20,999 nucleotides of DNA, taken from Chara braunii. Lineage: Eukaryota > Streptophyta > Charophyceae > Charales > Characeae. Where the stretch lies: the NCBI GenBank assembly GCA_003427395.1, contig BFEA01000330.1, positions 294,192 through 315,190 of the forward strand. Direction: 5' to 3'. Positions 8,886 through 17,110 of this stretch are shown here, piece by piece. The notes under the pieces are model-generated. The model did not search any database. It was given only the letters and a program-made list of their open reading frames with translations, and was not told the DNA's origin. The position numbers and the translations under genes are program-made. The first letter of the stretch is position 1, and each line of letters opens with the position of its first letter.

Positions 8886-8905
8886 AGCGAGCGAGCGAGC
8901 GAGCG

Positions 8906-8949
<44 letters not shown>
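8886..8949. repeat. (GCGA)n/(GA)n compound microsatellite
   Basis: About six GCGA/GAGC units run into about twenty GA units. Confidence 0.9.
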
Positions 8950-8951
<2 letters not shown>

Positions 8952-9268
8952 GGTTGTTGCAGTTGTTCGGATCGTCTGTGAACTTCAAGGTGAGAATTTG
9001 TGAGGAGATACGAAGGCTGCGGCTCGGAGTTGGTGGAAGGAGGAGTTGGCGTAGTCGAGGCGGGTGTAATCAGTAGTAGGTGAGCAGGAGGGACTATGGG
9101 ATAATCCATCCATCCGGCCATCCAATCATCTGTTTTCTGTCAATCTTTGGGCGTTCCAGCTGTGAGGGATAGGCAGAGGACGATAAGCAGGTGTAAAAGG
9201 AGGGGGGGAAGCTTTTTCATGGACCAGGGGGGGCGGCAAAGGCGAAGAAGAGTAAGGACTTTAAAAGA

Positions 9269-9685
9269 TTGAAGCACGATCACAGGATAATGTTTCTGGA
9301 ACCATCTGCTGAGGAGGGTGATGCTTCTTCGAGTGTATCTTGCGAGGTGTCTGAACTATCCCAAGAGAAGTCATCAGTCATCATAGGAGTAGGTGGGCGC
9401 GTAGGAAGAGGGAGAGGGGGAGAGAGGAGTAGAGAGAGGGGGACTAGAAGGAGGTGGAGCGGCGGCAAGTCTTCGTCATCGAGACGCAGCATGGAAGACA
9501 GACCACCCTCTAGAATTTCCAGCGTTTCTCCGTGCGCAATTGAAGGAGCCGACCAACTCACCAGCGACAGACACTTCCTCACTGGTAGGGAGCGGGAGTC
9601 TACTACCCCTCTCTACATTTGTCGAGATTTGAATTGTAGAGTATATTCTGATCACGTGATTTGGAAAATTTGGTCAGGGAGATAA
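9269..9685 (+). other. Unrecognised open frame of 138 codons
   Basis: The frame is Ser-, Arg- and Glu-rich with a Gly/Arg stretch in the middle, and has no recognisable domain. The reverse strand over the same interval (9280-9582) is also open and has an acidic Ser-rich composition, so coding strand cannot be decided. Either might be an exon of an unannotated gene between the (GA)n tracts. The alternative, chance openness of purine-rich sequence, is more likely. Confidence 0.12.
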
Positions 9686-9720
9686 CGGCTGGAGGATGTG
9701 GAAGAAAGAAGATAGATAGG

Positions 9721-9727
<7 letters not shown>

Positions 9728-9800
<73 letters not shown>
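9728..9800. repeat. (GA)n microsatellite, 73 bp
   Basis: Uninterrupted GA dinucleotides, about 36 units, preceded by a short CA run. Confidence 0.95.
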
Positions 9801-9805
<5 letters not shown>

Positions 9806-9846
9806 GCGAAAATCGATGAGATGATGTGCGGACGTGTCAACTTTGC

Positions 9847-9927
9847 TATGGAATATTCGTCGAAGTTGCAGTGCAATGTTGAGGTGTCATGCTAACTATG
9901 GAATATTCGTCGAAGCTGCCGTGCACT
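9847..9927. repeat. 50-bp direct duplication
   Basis: CTATGGAATATTCGTCGAAG recurs at about 9847 and 9897, followed in both copies by a (T/C)TGC(A/C)GTGCA segment. The period is 50 bp. Confidence 0.8.
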
Positions 9928-10021
9928 GGAGCGGATTGGAAGTGATGCGCGGTGAGGGTGGGCAGAGAGCCACGTCAGGGCGTTAACTATACATACCCAC
10001 GGGAACGACGGCTGGGGGAAG

Positions 10022-10095
10022 GAGTGGGGAAGGGAGGGAGAGGAAGCAAAATACGAGGGGAGAGTGGGAAAGGGAGGGAGGGGAAGCAATACGAC
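10022..10095. repeat. Short purine-rich tandem duplication
   Basis: A GTGGG(G/A)AAGGGAGGGAG segment followed by GGAAGCAA(AA)TACGA occurs twice, about 42 bp apart. Confidence 0.6.
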
Positions 10096-10134
10096 TCCTT
10101 CCGTTAAACAACTGTGCTGTTTTACGAGCGGAGT

Positions 10135-10410
10135 GTTTGGAAGGACGCATGTTTGAGTGGTCAGGCTGTCTTTGCTGAAGTCGGTTTCCGACCGTGCTTC
10201 TTTGCTGCGCTGGGTAATCAACTAATTGATTTTTCCCGTGATTGATTGGGTCGATCATTGATTGGTTGCCGCTGTAACTGACCGATCGGTCAGATCACGT
10301 CTGCACCATACTCGAGGTGGACGGCGGGCATTCTGTCTGAAAATATCGTTGCGATTACTATTGATTGGGGTCAATCATTGATTGGTTGCCTTTGGTTGGA
10401 AGGACGCATG
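10135..10410. repeat. Upstream direct duplications and a 16-bp palindrome
   Basis: ATTGATTGGG, then TCRATCATTGATTGGTTGCC, occurs at 10241-10270 and 10361-10390 (period 120). GGAAGGACGCATG occurs at about 10139 and 10398. A perfect 16-bp palindrome CTGACCGATCGGTCAG spans 10278-10293. These lie about 0.75-1 kb upstream of the kinase start and might be distal regulatory sequence, but no function can be assigned. Confidence 0.65.
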
Positions 10411-10561
10411 TGTCTGTTTTCTTTTGTTCTCGAATCCTAGTGAAGCGCGGGAACGTCGCGGTTATTATTTTGACTATTGTTGCTGTATTATTAATTAAAT
10501 TGTATAAAGCTTGAACGATGGGCTAGAGTAGGAGGGAGTGAGGGAAGGAGGGAAGTGTAGG

Positions 10562-10597
10562 GTGGAGGAGGAGGAGGAGGAGGAGGAGGAGGAGGAG
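10562..10597. repeat. (GGA)n trinucleotide tract
   Basis: About twelve GGA units upstream of the kinase gene. A shorter GGA tract follows at 10967-10987. Confidence 0.9.
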
Positions 10598-10846
10598 CCA
10601 GATTAGGGAAGACGTGGAGAACCCAGAGTATTAGGAATAGGAGGCATTCTTTTAAAACGTGGTAGGAGAGAGCACTCCGCCGCCACGTGGGATAACGGGG
10701 GTGTGACGTGGCCAGATTCTCCTTCGTGATTGAAGCAAGACGCTGACCAGCAGGAGAACCGTTAGTTGGGAGTCCGAAGTTGGAACCAGAGAGTACTAGT
10801 AGAGTAGGAGCACCCAGTCGGACCGTGACTAATTGATTAGTCAATT

Positions 10847-10847
10847 A

Positions 10848-10881
<34 letters not shown>

Positions 10882-10905
10882 CGATTGATTGATTGATTGA
10901 TTGAT
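10847..10905. repeat. (TGAT)n tetranucleotide tract
   Basis: About fourteen TTGA/TGAT units with one TCGA interruption, between the two promoter-like segments. Confidence 0.9.
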
Positions 10906-11080
10906 ACCCGGAGTAGGAGCAGCAGGAAGAGTAGTCGTAGTTGGGAGCACCGAGTGTACTAGTGGTAGGAGGAGGAGGAGGAGGAGGGATGCTTTGACGA
11001 GAGGGGAAAAGATTCGGGCAACGCGTGTGACAGACAACCAGGGTGCCACGTGGAGGTTTCTCCGTCGTCGTTGAAGAGGG

Positions 11081-11087
11081 TATATAG
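11081..11087 (+). promoter_or_regulatory. TATA box of the kinase gene
   Basis: TATATAG lies 46 bp before the kinase ATG and 28 bp after the proximal G-box. Transcription would be expected to begin about 30 bp downstream, giving a very short 5' leader of about 15-25 nt in the purine-rich AGGAAGAGGAGC stretch. Confidence 0.6.
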
Positions 11088-11132
11088 GGAGAAGGAAAGG
11101 AGGAAGAGGAGCAAGAGGGACAGAGGAGCAAG

Positions 11133-14100
11133 ATGGAGGAGAAGAAGGGGCTCCCCACGAACGCGAAAGATTATCGTCTTTTGCAGGAATGTGGGAGCGG
11201 CGTGAGCGCCACGGTGTACAGGTCTCTGTGCATTCCTCTCAACGAGATTGTGGCAATTAAGGTGCTTGATTTGGAGAAATGCCAAAGCACTCTCGATGAG
11301 ATCCGCAAAGAGGCGCAGACGATGAGTCTAATTAATCATCCGAACGTGGTGCGGGCGTTCTGCTCCTTCGTGGTCGATCGTCATCTGTGGGTGGTGATGC
11401 CCTTTCTGGCGGGAGGATCTTGCTTGCACGTCATGAAGTCCGCTTTTCCAGAAGGCTTTGAAGAGGTAGTGATTGCGACGATTCTCAAGGAGACGCTGAA
11501 GGCCTTGGAGTACCTCCACAGACACGGTCACATCCACCGAGATGTCAAGGCGGGCAATATCCTGATAGACAACAGCGGCCAAGTGAAGCTGGCAGATTTT
11601 GGAGTCTCTGCGTGTATGTTCGAGACGGGCGACCGACAGAAGTCGAGGCAGACCTTCGTCGGGACCCCGTGCTGGATGGCGCCGGAGGTGATGGAGCAAA
11701 TCCACGGCTACGATTTCAAGGCAGATATCTGGTCCTTTGGCATCACCGCGTTGGAGTTGGCACACGGCAACGCGCCGTTTTCCAAGTACCCGCCGATGAA
11801 GATCCTATTGATGACATTGCAGCACGCGCCGCCGACCTTGGACTTGGAGAGAGACAAGAGGTTCACGAAGTCGTTCAAGGAGATGATTGCCAGCTGTCTA
11901 GTCAAGGACCCCAGTAAGAGGCCTACAGCGGACAAGTTGCTGAAACACCCTTTCTTTAGGCAAGCGCGCTCACCGGAGTACTTGGTACGGCACGTGATGC
12001 AAGGGCTCCCGCCGTTGGTGGACAGAGTGCGGGCGCTGAATGAGAAGAAGGCGAAGGCGGCGGCGCAGAAGATGCCGATGGAGAGGGAGGAGGAGGAGTC
12101 GCAGGAGGCATACGTGAAGGGGGTGAGTGGATGGAACTTCAGCCTGGAAGACCTGAAGAGAGAGGCAAGCTTGCTCAAAGACGACGATGACGAAGGACCG
12201 GGAACGCCATCGTCGGACGAAGGAGGGAGACCGGGATCGCCAGGCGTGCGAGGCGGGAGCTCACCAAGACGGGGGGCTGGGATGGGCAGCAGTGGCGGCG
12301 GCGGAGGAGGAGCAAGCGCTGGTTCTGCTGCCGCTGGTGGCACGGGAGCAACAAGAGGTACAGCTGGCACAGGCGTGGGTGCGAACGAGCCCGGCGGCGA
12401 GGGAGGTAGCGACGTGATCCCTTACTCCATCAGCACTCCGGTGGGAGCAATTTCCTCGACGAGCGCAGTGAGCGTACAAGCGCAGGCCTCGTTTCCTTCT
12501 TCTGCTGCGTCTTCTTCTTCTTCTTCTTCTTCGACGTCGTCGTCGCTGGCGCAGCGGCGGTCGTCGTTGTCGCCGACGTATGATGAAGACAAAGACTGGG
12601 AGGCTCTCGGACTGAGCTCGGAGTTTCTGGCAAGTAAACAGGAGAGAGATAGGGAAAGAGAGAGGGAGAGAGAAAGAGAACGGGAAAGGGAAAGAGAACG
12701 GGAGAGGGAAAGAGAAAGGGAGAGGGAACGAGAAAGGGAGAGAGAGAGAGAAAGAGAACGGGAGAGGGAGAGGGAGAGGGACAGGGAGAGAGAGAGAGAA
12801 ATCGAGCTTCGCCAGCCTCGGTCGTCGGCTATTGCTATAATGAACGGTCCAACGAAGTTTGCATCGAGGGGACCGGGCGGCGGAGTCGGCGGAGTCGGCG
12901 GCGGTGAGCCCATGTACCTCCCTGGGGGAACTCCCCCGCCGCCAGGGGCATTATTACGGTCGTCTAAGGAGCCTTCCGGTTCAGGCAGACACCAGGGCTT
13001 GTTGTCGTCTAGATATGACTCCGGCGAGTTGATGAACGGCGGAGGAGAGTATAGCAGCTCCTCTGGTTTGCGTGTGGAAAGAGAGAGGAGTAGTTTCGAT
13101 AGAGAGAGGAACAGCTTTGAGAGAGAGAGAGACGCGCTGCCATCGCCCAAAGCTCCTTCTCCGCAGCCGATAGGCGGTAAGTTTTCGAGATCGTCGAGCC
13201 TGATTTTTGATAGGGAGAGAGACAGAGAAAGCATGAGAGGAGGAGGAGGAGGAGGATTGGGAGGATATGAGCGCAACACGGAATCTCTGCGAAGCAGCAG
13301 CTTCGGAGAGCGGGAACGCGAACGCGAACGCGACCGTGAACGGCCTTCCTCTGCTAATGGAAACTACGCGCCGGTCAGCCGACCGGTCGGCGGCGGCGGT
13401 GCGACCTCTGCCAGCGGGATGACCACCTCCTCGTCCTCTTCGTCTCTCAACTACCGCGGAAGATTCGTTGAAGAGCTGGTCGATGCTGGCCCGACGAACA
13501 TCATATCTTCACCTCCCAACTCCTCCTCCTCCAAACGGCAAGCCGCCGCTCCAGCCGCCGTCATGGGCGGACCGGTCGCCGGCAAGTCCCAACTCATGCG
13601 CAAGTCGACCAGCGTCGGCGACTGGTCGGACCGTCGCCTTCTGCAGCAGTCCGGTCAGTCTGTCACGGCGGCGGCGGCTGTGTCTTACTCCCCCCCGAAC
13701 GCTGGACAGCCGCTTGCCCCTGCTTCCGCGATGAACCTCCACTCGTGCTTGCCCTCTTCCACAACGTCCGCGTCGGCCATGGCCGGCGGATCATCCGGCG
13801 GCTCGGCTTCCTCGTCAATCTCTTCCTCCTCCTCCTCCTCCTCCTCCTCCTCCTCCACCCTCCCATTCAACTCCGCTTATGGGGCTACTGTCCCGGTGAT
13901 TGCAATCATGCCGCACTTGCAGGAGGTGATGCACCGAGTGCTCACTCAGCAGGACATCCTCTTACACGTGATGAGCTGTCTGGGGAGCAACGACTCGACC
14001 ACGTGGAAGAATAAGATCGCAACTCGCGAGCCCGACCAGGTCGACGTTACCACGGAGAGAGAGAAAGACCTCATCAGGCACATTGCAGACCTGCATAACC

Positions 14101-14225
14101 GAATCGCTGCTCTCAGCGATCAGCTCGAAATGTACAAGTCCAAGAACGCACTGCTCGACCAACAACTCAACGCCATTCGAAACGAAGAGGAGGAGAAGAG
14201 AATTCAGGCTGCCGACATGATGTGA
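11133..14225 (+). CDS. STE20-type Ser/Thr protein kinase, plant BLUS1/OSR1-SPAK-like clade
   Basis: Predicted cytosolic Ser/Thr kinase of 1030 residues that would phosphorylate protein substrates with ATP. The catalytic domain spans about residues 14-275: glycine loop GSGVSATV (21-28), VAIK lysine 43, helix-C glutamate 60, HRDVK catalytic loop (135-139, Asp137) with Asn142, DFG at 155-157, activation segment TFVGTPCWMAPE (174-185, Thr174 the likely T-loop site). All catalytic residues are present, so it should be active. A conserved VSGWNF motif (331-336) follows, as in plant relatives, which include BLUS1, a blue-light signalling kinase of stomata. The rest is a long low-complexity linker: Gly/Ala/Ser-rich about 365-410, poly-Ser about 457-470, an Arg-Glu dipeptide tract about 505-556, a second poly-Ser about 890-909. 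A conserved-looking C-terminus (about 922-1030) ends in a predicted coiled coil from about 975. The start is chosen because the protein begins just before the kinase fold, as in relatives, and a TATA box lies 46 bp upstream. There are no introns, unlike flowering-plant homologues. The specific substrate or pathway is unknown. Confidence 0.95.
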   Translation: MEEKKGLPTNAKDYRLLQECGSGVSATVYRSLCIPLNEIVAIKVLDLEKCQSTLDEIRKEAQTMSLINHPNVVRAFCSFVVDRHLWVVMPFLAGGSCLHVMKSAFPEGFEEVVIATILKETLKALEYLHRHGHIHRDVKAGNILIDNSGQVKLADFGVSACMFETGDRQKSRQTFVGTPCWMAPEVMEQIHGYDFKADIWSFGITALELAHGNAPFSKYPPMKILLMTLQHAPPTLDLERDKRFTKSFKEMIASCLVKDPSKRPTADKLLKHPFFRQARSPEYLVRHVMQGLPPLVDRVRALNEKKAKAAAQKMPMEREEEESQEAYVKGVSGWNFSLEDLKREASLLKDDDDEGPGTPSSDEGGRPGSPGVRGGSSPRRGAGMGSSGGGGGGASAGSAAAGGTGATRGTAGTGVGANEPGGEGGSDVIPYSISTPVGAISSTSAVSVQAQASFPSSAASSSSSSSSTSSSLAQRRSSLSPTYDEDKDWEALGLSSEFLASKQERDRERERERERERERERERERERERERERERERERERERERERERDREREREIELRQPRSSAIAIMNGPTKFASRGPGGGVGGVGGGEPMYLPGGTPPPPGALLRSSKEPSGSGRHQGLLSSRYDSGELMNGGGEYSSSSGLRVERERSSFDRERNSFERERDALPSPKAPSPQPIGGKFSRSSSLIFDRERDRESMRGGGGGGLGGYERNTESLRSSSFGERERERERDRERPSSANGNYAPVSRPVGGGGATSASGMTTSSSSSSLNYRGRFVEELVDAGPTNIISSPPNSSSSKRQAAAPAAVMGGPVAGKSQLMRKSTSVGDWSDRRLLQQSGQSVTAAAAVSYSPPNAGQPLAPASAMNLHSCLPSSTTSASAMAGGSSGGSASSSISSSSSSSSSSSSTLPFNSAYGATVPVIAIMPHLQEVMHRVLTQQDILLHVMSCLGSNDSTTWKNKIATREPDQVDVTTEREKDLIRHIADLHNRIAALSDQLEMYKSKNALLDQQLNAIRNEEEEKRIQAADMM
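12641..12805 (+). repeat. Interrupted (GA)n tract encoding an Arg-Glu dipeptide repeat
   Basis: A purine-only tract of AGA/AGG/CGG/CGA and GAG/GAA codons in frame with the kinase gives roughly 25 Arg-Glu pairs. The complementary strand would read Leu-Ser repeats. Synonymous interruptions (CGG, AAA-GAG) break the pure dinucleotide, so the tract is older or more constrained than the flanking intergenic (GA)n tracts. Arg-Glu/Arg-Asp repeats are usual in splicing-related proteins, not kinases. Confidence 0.85.
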
Positions 14226-14660
14226 CACTCTATTCTATTTTCGTCGTGGCATGTGGTTTGTCACTTTTCCATCCCTCTCCCTCTCCCTCTCTCTCTCTCT
14301 CTCTCAATGTCCCTTCCCTGTTGATTACGAGTTCTACTCATACCCTGCAGTACGAAGTCCTGATTATGTCTTTGGGGGGTCCGGATCCCCATTCCGATTT
14401 AGAGTCTCGATTTTCGATTTCCGTTTGATTCCGATCGAATGTATTTTGATTAGACTTGGGGGGTACGAAGTACTTCGTGCGCATTTGGAGTCCCGACTCC
14501 GACTCCGACTCCGACTCAGAATCCGACTCGAAGTTTTCGATTTCCTGTTTGCGTTGCCGATCAGAGGATGTATATGATTTCAGACAAGACTCGTATGTTA
14601 GACCATATCTGATTGCTCAGTGGATTTCGACGATGATGGCAGAGAAGTAAAATCCATTTC
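14226..14660 (+). other. Likely 3' untranslated region with simple and short repeats
   Basis: After the stop come a (CT)n tract (14271-14305), a TACGAAGT-containing segment repeated at about 14351 and 14464, a 14-bp palindrome ACGAAGTACTTCGT (14465-14478), an ACTCCG hexanucleotide run (about 14491-14520), and a TTTTCGATTTCC block at about 14411 and 14533. No canonical AATAAA signal was found near the stop, so the transcript end is not placed. Confidence 0.35.
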
Positions 14661-14666
14661 CCATGT

Positions 14667-14738
14667 TCTTCTTCATCTTCTTCTTCACCTAATCGTCATA
14701 TCTTCTTCTTCTTCTTCTTCTTCATCTTCTTCTTCATC
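14667..14738. repeat. (CTT)n trinucleotide tract
   Basis: Interrupted TTC/CTT repeats with occasional CAT. Confidence 0.85.
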
Positions 14739-15462
14739 ACAGTAGCAGTATGGGGAGTCGCCCACTTGAGGAGGTGCCTGGAGGGCAGCGTGGCTGAAAC
14801 ACGTCGGGGAATCTGCGCGTTTCAACTGAGAACTGTGCAAGCGGAGATGTAAGGTTTATCTCTTGATACATGAGCGTGAAGCAGTCTATGGCCACTGTTT
14901 TTTTTCAGTATTTCTCTTCTTATCCTTTGTCTTCAATATTTCCTCCTTCTTCTGGTTCTTCGTTATTTTCTTCTTCTTCTCGAGCTATGGTCGGAGTTCA
15001 CGCAGGTGCTCGTTTTTTTATTCATCATTTTCTTCTTCTTCTTCTTCTTCTTCTTCTTCTTCTGCTATGGTGGATGCGGGAGAGGAAGCCCGTTGAGAAG
15101 TCCTGGTGCGCAGCCAGGCACAGCCCGCGTCGGGGAATGTGCGTGTTGAGATGATTGTCCGTGCAAGTGCTTTTCTGTTTATCACTAAGGCATGGACGCA
15201 TTGCGATTGGCCTCGCTTTTTCAATTCAATTCTTCTTCTTCTTCTTCTTCATTATTGTCTTCGTCTACGACATTTTCATCGTCTTCTTTTTTTTCTTTTT
15301 CTTTTTTTTTTTCGCTGGTGGGAACCTAAGTTTGGTTAAGAAGAGAAGGTGTTGATTATAGCTTCCGTTTGCACGAGTGGATATGGGGTCCAATGTTGGA
15401 TTCGATCCGATTTTATTTTATCGGTCGTGACGTTGATTGGTCGTCCGTTTAAGAAGGAGACA
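14739..15462. repeat. TTC-rich intergenic region
   Basis: No gene recognised. The interval contains TTC tracts (about 14944-14982, 15031-15063, 15231-15252) and T-rich runs (15286-15312). Two related segments around 14761-14860 and 15076-15180 (GGGGAATSTGCGYGTT and TGTGCAAGYG motifs, each with GGCAG/GCCAGGC nearby) suggest a duplication of about 315 bp carrying a TTC tract each time. A TGTAAG at 14849 might serve as a green-algal-type poly(A) signal, but this is weak. Confidence 0.5.
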
Positions 15463-15784
15463 GGGATTTTCCCGCCAATATCGGGAGAAGGGAATTTTCC
15501 CGCCAATATCGGGAGAAGGGGATTTCCCGCCAATATCGGGAGAAGGGGATTTCCCGCCAATATCGGGAGAAGGGGATTTTCCCGCCAATATCGGGAGAAG
15601 GGGATTTCCCGCCAATATCGGGAGAAGGGGATTTTCCCGCCAATATCGGGAGAAAGGGATTTTCCCGTCAATATCGGGAGAAGGGAATTTTCCCGCCAAT
15701 ATCGGGAGAAGGGAATTTTCCCGCCAATATCGGGAGAAGGGAATTTTCCCGCCAATATCGGGAGAAGGGAATTTTCCCGCCAAC
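15463..15784. repeat. 27/28-bp minisatellite, 12 units, each with an E2F-type site
   Basis: CCCGCCAATATCGGGAGAAG begins at 15471, 15499, 15526, 15553, 15581, 15608, 15636, 15664 (CCCGTCA variant), 15692, 15720 and 15748. A twelfth, truncated unit starts at 15776 and diverges after CCCGCCAA. The period is 27 or 28 bp, the difference being a TTT/TTTT run, so several long open frames through it are artefacts of the repeat. Each unit contains TTTCCCGCC, which fits the plant E2F/DP consensus TTTSSCGC (11 of 12 intact), overlapping a CCAAT, and each can fold as TTTTCCCG, 7-nt loop, CGGGAGAA. Very low unit divergence indicates recent expansion or homogenisation. Confidence 0.95.
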
Positions 15785-16052
15785 GACCGACCCGACTGGT
15801 GATGGGGGGTTTGGTTGGGCATTTTCCTGAAAATGATCTTGATTTTATGAATGAAGCAAGAAAGGAAAGGGGGGGAAAAAAAAAAAGTCCTTTGAATATA
15901 GACACGATTCCGTTCCAGAAATGGAGGGAGATCTGAATTGGTGCGTGCGGAGAGTGGACCTGCGAGGGAATATTCCTAAACGAAATTTTCGTTTCAGAGA
16001 CAACCTTAAGAGCATGCATACTCGGAGTTGAGACTTTTCTTGACTTTCCTGG
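15785..16052. other. Intergenic spacer
   Basis: Apart from a short A run (15877-15887), nothing recognisable. Confidence 0.4.
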
Positions 16053-16154
16053 ATGCATCTGACCCCGATCACGGCCCTTTTCGTAGATGTATTTGACCGC
16101 AATTAAAGCACGTCGATTAGATGAATCTGACCGCAATTACGTGCAGAAATCCCT
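16053..16154. repeat. 34-bp tandem repeat, three units (ATGNATCTGACCGCAATTACG family)
   Basis: Units start at 16053, 16087 and 16121, exactly 34 bp apart, each close to ATGAATCTGACCGCAATTAC. The same motif recurs at 17045-17110 (two units about 37 bp apart) and 20197-20234, so it is a dispersed family. Confidence 0.75.
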
Positions 16155-16215
16155 AGGAAAAGTCCTAGAGTGAGTATGCCCTTTCACTGTGGAACAACCG
16201 ACATATATACATATA

Positions 16216-16450
16216 GAGCCCCTCGTTTGTTGTCCTCTTCTCTCTCTCTGCCTACGGTTTACCGGGCAGTTCTGTTTGTGACGATATATATTATATTATA
16301 TATAGGGTTCAGCCAGGAGATGAGTCGGTGAAACTCCGACGACGAAACAGTTTGTCACAGCCCCTCCCTCGTTTCTTGTCCTCTTCTCCCTCCCTCTCTG
16401 CCTACTGTTTACCGTAGGGCAGCTCTGTTTGACTATTTGACGATATATAG
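16216..16450. repeat. Duplicated AGCCCCTC segment, period about 143 bp
   Basis: AGCCCCTC, then TTGTCCTCTTCTC and CTGCCTACNGTTTACCG, then GGGCAG, TCTGTTTG and GACGATATATA occur from about 16217 and again from about 16359. A hammerhead-like core relic (16317-16356) lies at the junction between the two copies. Confidence 0.7.
16317..16356 (+). ncRNA. Hammerhead-ribozyme-like core, apparently inactive
   Basis: GATGA at 16319-16323 is followed by helix II GTCG/CGAC (16324-16327 with 16340-16343), GAAAC (16344-16348), a 3-bp helix III ACA/TGT with a 3-nt loop, and a GTC cleavage triplet (16354-16356). The first two core bases, which should be CT, read GA, and helix I pairing is poor. This would be an inactive relic of a type I hammerhead with a short helix III, if it is one. 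Confidence 0.3.
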
Positions 16451-16665
16451 CTCTGATATTCTTGTGACAATATATACGAACAGGTGGGGCTTTCCTTCTT
16501 TTTCTTTTTCTTGTTTTGTCTTTTTCCGCCTTTGCGCTCTGATTTCCAGTGTGACAATATATATACATATCTATATGTATATCTAATACATAACCGACGA
16601 GGCGTGGTGTTCGCTGCTCGCCGGGTTTGTTTACCATGTAAGTAGTAGTCTATTCTCACCACTCA

Positions 16666-16801
16666 TGACGGAACTTAGCCGGCATTAGAGCCTGTATACA
16701 TACATTCTGAACGTGACGGAACTTAGCCGGGATTAGAGCCTGTATACATACATTTTGACCGTCTTAGCCGGGATTAGAGCCTGTATACATACATTCTGAA
16801 C
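16666..16801. repeat. 48-bp tandem repeat, three units
   Basis: TGACGGAACTTAGCCGG, then ATTAGAGCCTGTATACATAC and ATTCTGAAC, starts at 16666 and 16714. A third unit from 16756 lacks 6 bp (TGACCGTCTTAGCC). Each unit contains the palindrome GTATAC. Confidence 0.9.
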
Positions 16802-17044
16802 GATCCTGTGGTGTGTCACTGCGGGCAAGACGCGATAAAAGAGGAAAAGATGAGATTTTTCTGATGAATCCATTGCGTTTCCTGTTTGGGTTGGGAAATT
16901 GAATCTCGGTTCATTGGGACCGTTGGGACATGAGATCGGTCGGTATTGCCACGTCGTTGGATCTTTGTCGTGGCATGTACACGTGTCACGATCTCGTCTA
17001 AACACGCAAACAGACGCTGATGTCTCATACGTACGAGCACTTTT

Positions 17045-17110
17045 ATGAATGTGCTTGGCTGCAATTACGGAACGACTTGGAATGAACCTGACCGCAATCA
17101 CGTCCTGATT
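17045..17110. repeat. ATGAAYCTGACCGCAATYACG repeats
   Basis: Two diverged units start at 17045 and 17082. The 38 bases 17073-17110 are identical to 20197-20234. Confidence 0.75.

Larger units (their letters stand above)
10610..11090 (+). promoter_or_regulatory. Partly duplicated kinase promoter with two CCACGTGG G-boxes
   Basis: The palindromic G-box CCACGTGG is present at 10683-10690 and 11046-11053, with a further TGACGTGG at 10704-10711. Such ACGT-core elements are bound by plant bZIP and bHLH factors. The sequence after 10704 (ACGTGG, TTCTCC, CGT, TTGAAG) resembles that after 11046 (CCACGTGG, TTTCTCCGTCGTCGTTGAAG), and GTTGGGAG ... GTACTAGT recurs at about 10765-10800 and 10939-10965, so the upstream region looks like a diverged duplication about 350 bp apart. 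Only the proximal copy is followed by a TATA box. Confidence 0.5.

Noticed and set aside
12422-13279. 285-codon minus-strand frame with Leu-Ser repeats
   Set aside because: It is the antisense shadow of the Arg-Glu and Gly/Ser-rich part of the kinase gene.
15336-16136. Long open frames on both strands across the minisatellite
   Set aside because: They consist of a repeated peptide read from the 27/28-bp units. The same array is open in several frames, which is expected for a stop-free unit, not for genes.
16859-16885. CTGATGAATCC resembling a hammerhead box
   Set aside because: No GAAA box follows within reach, so it is only a chance CUGAUGA.
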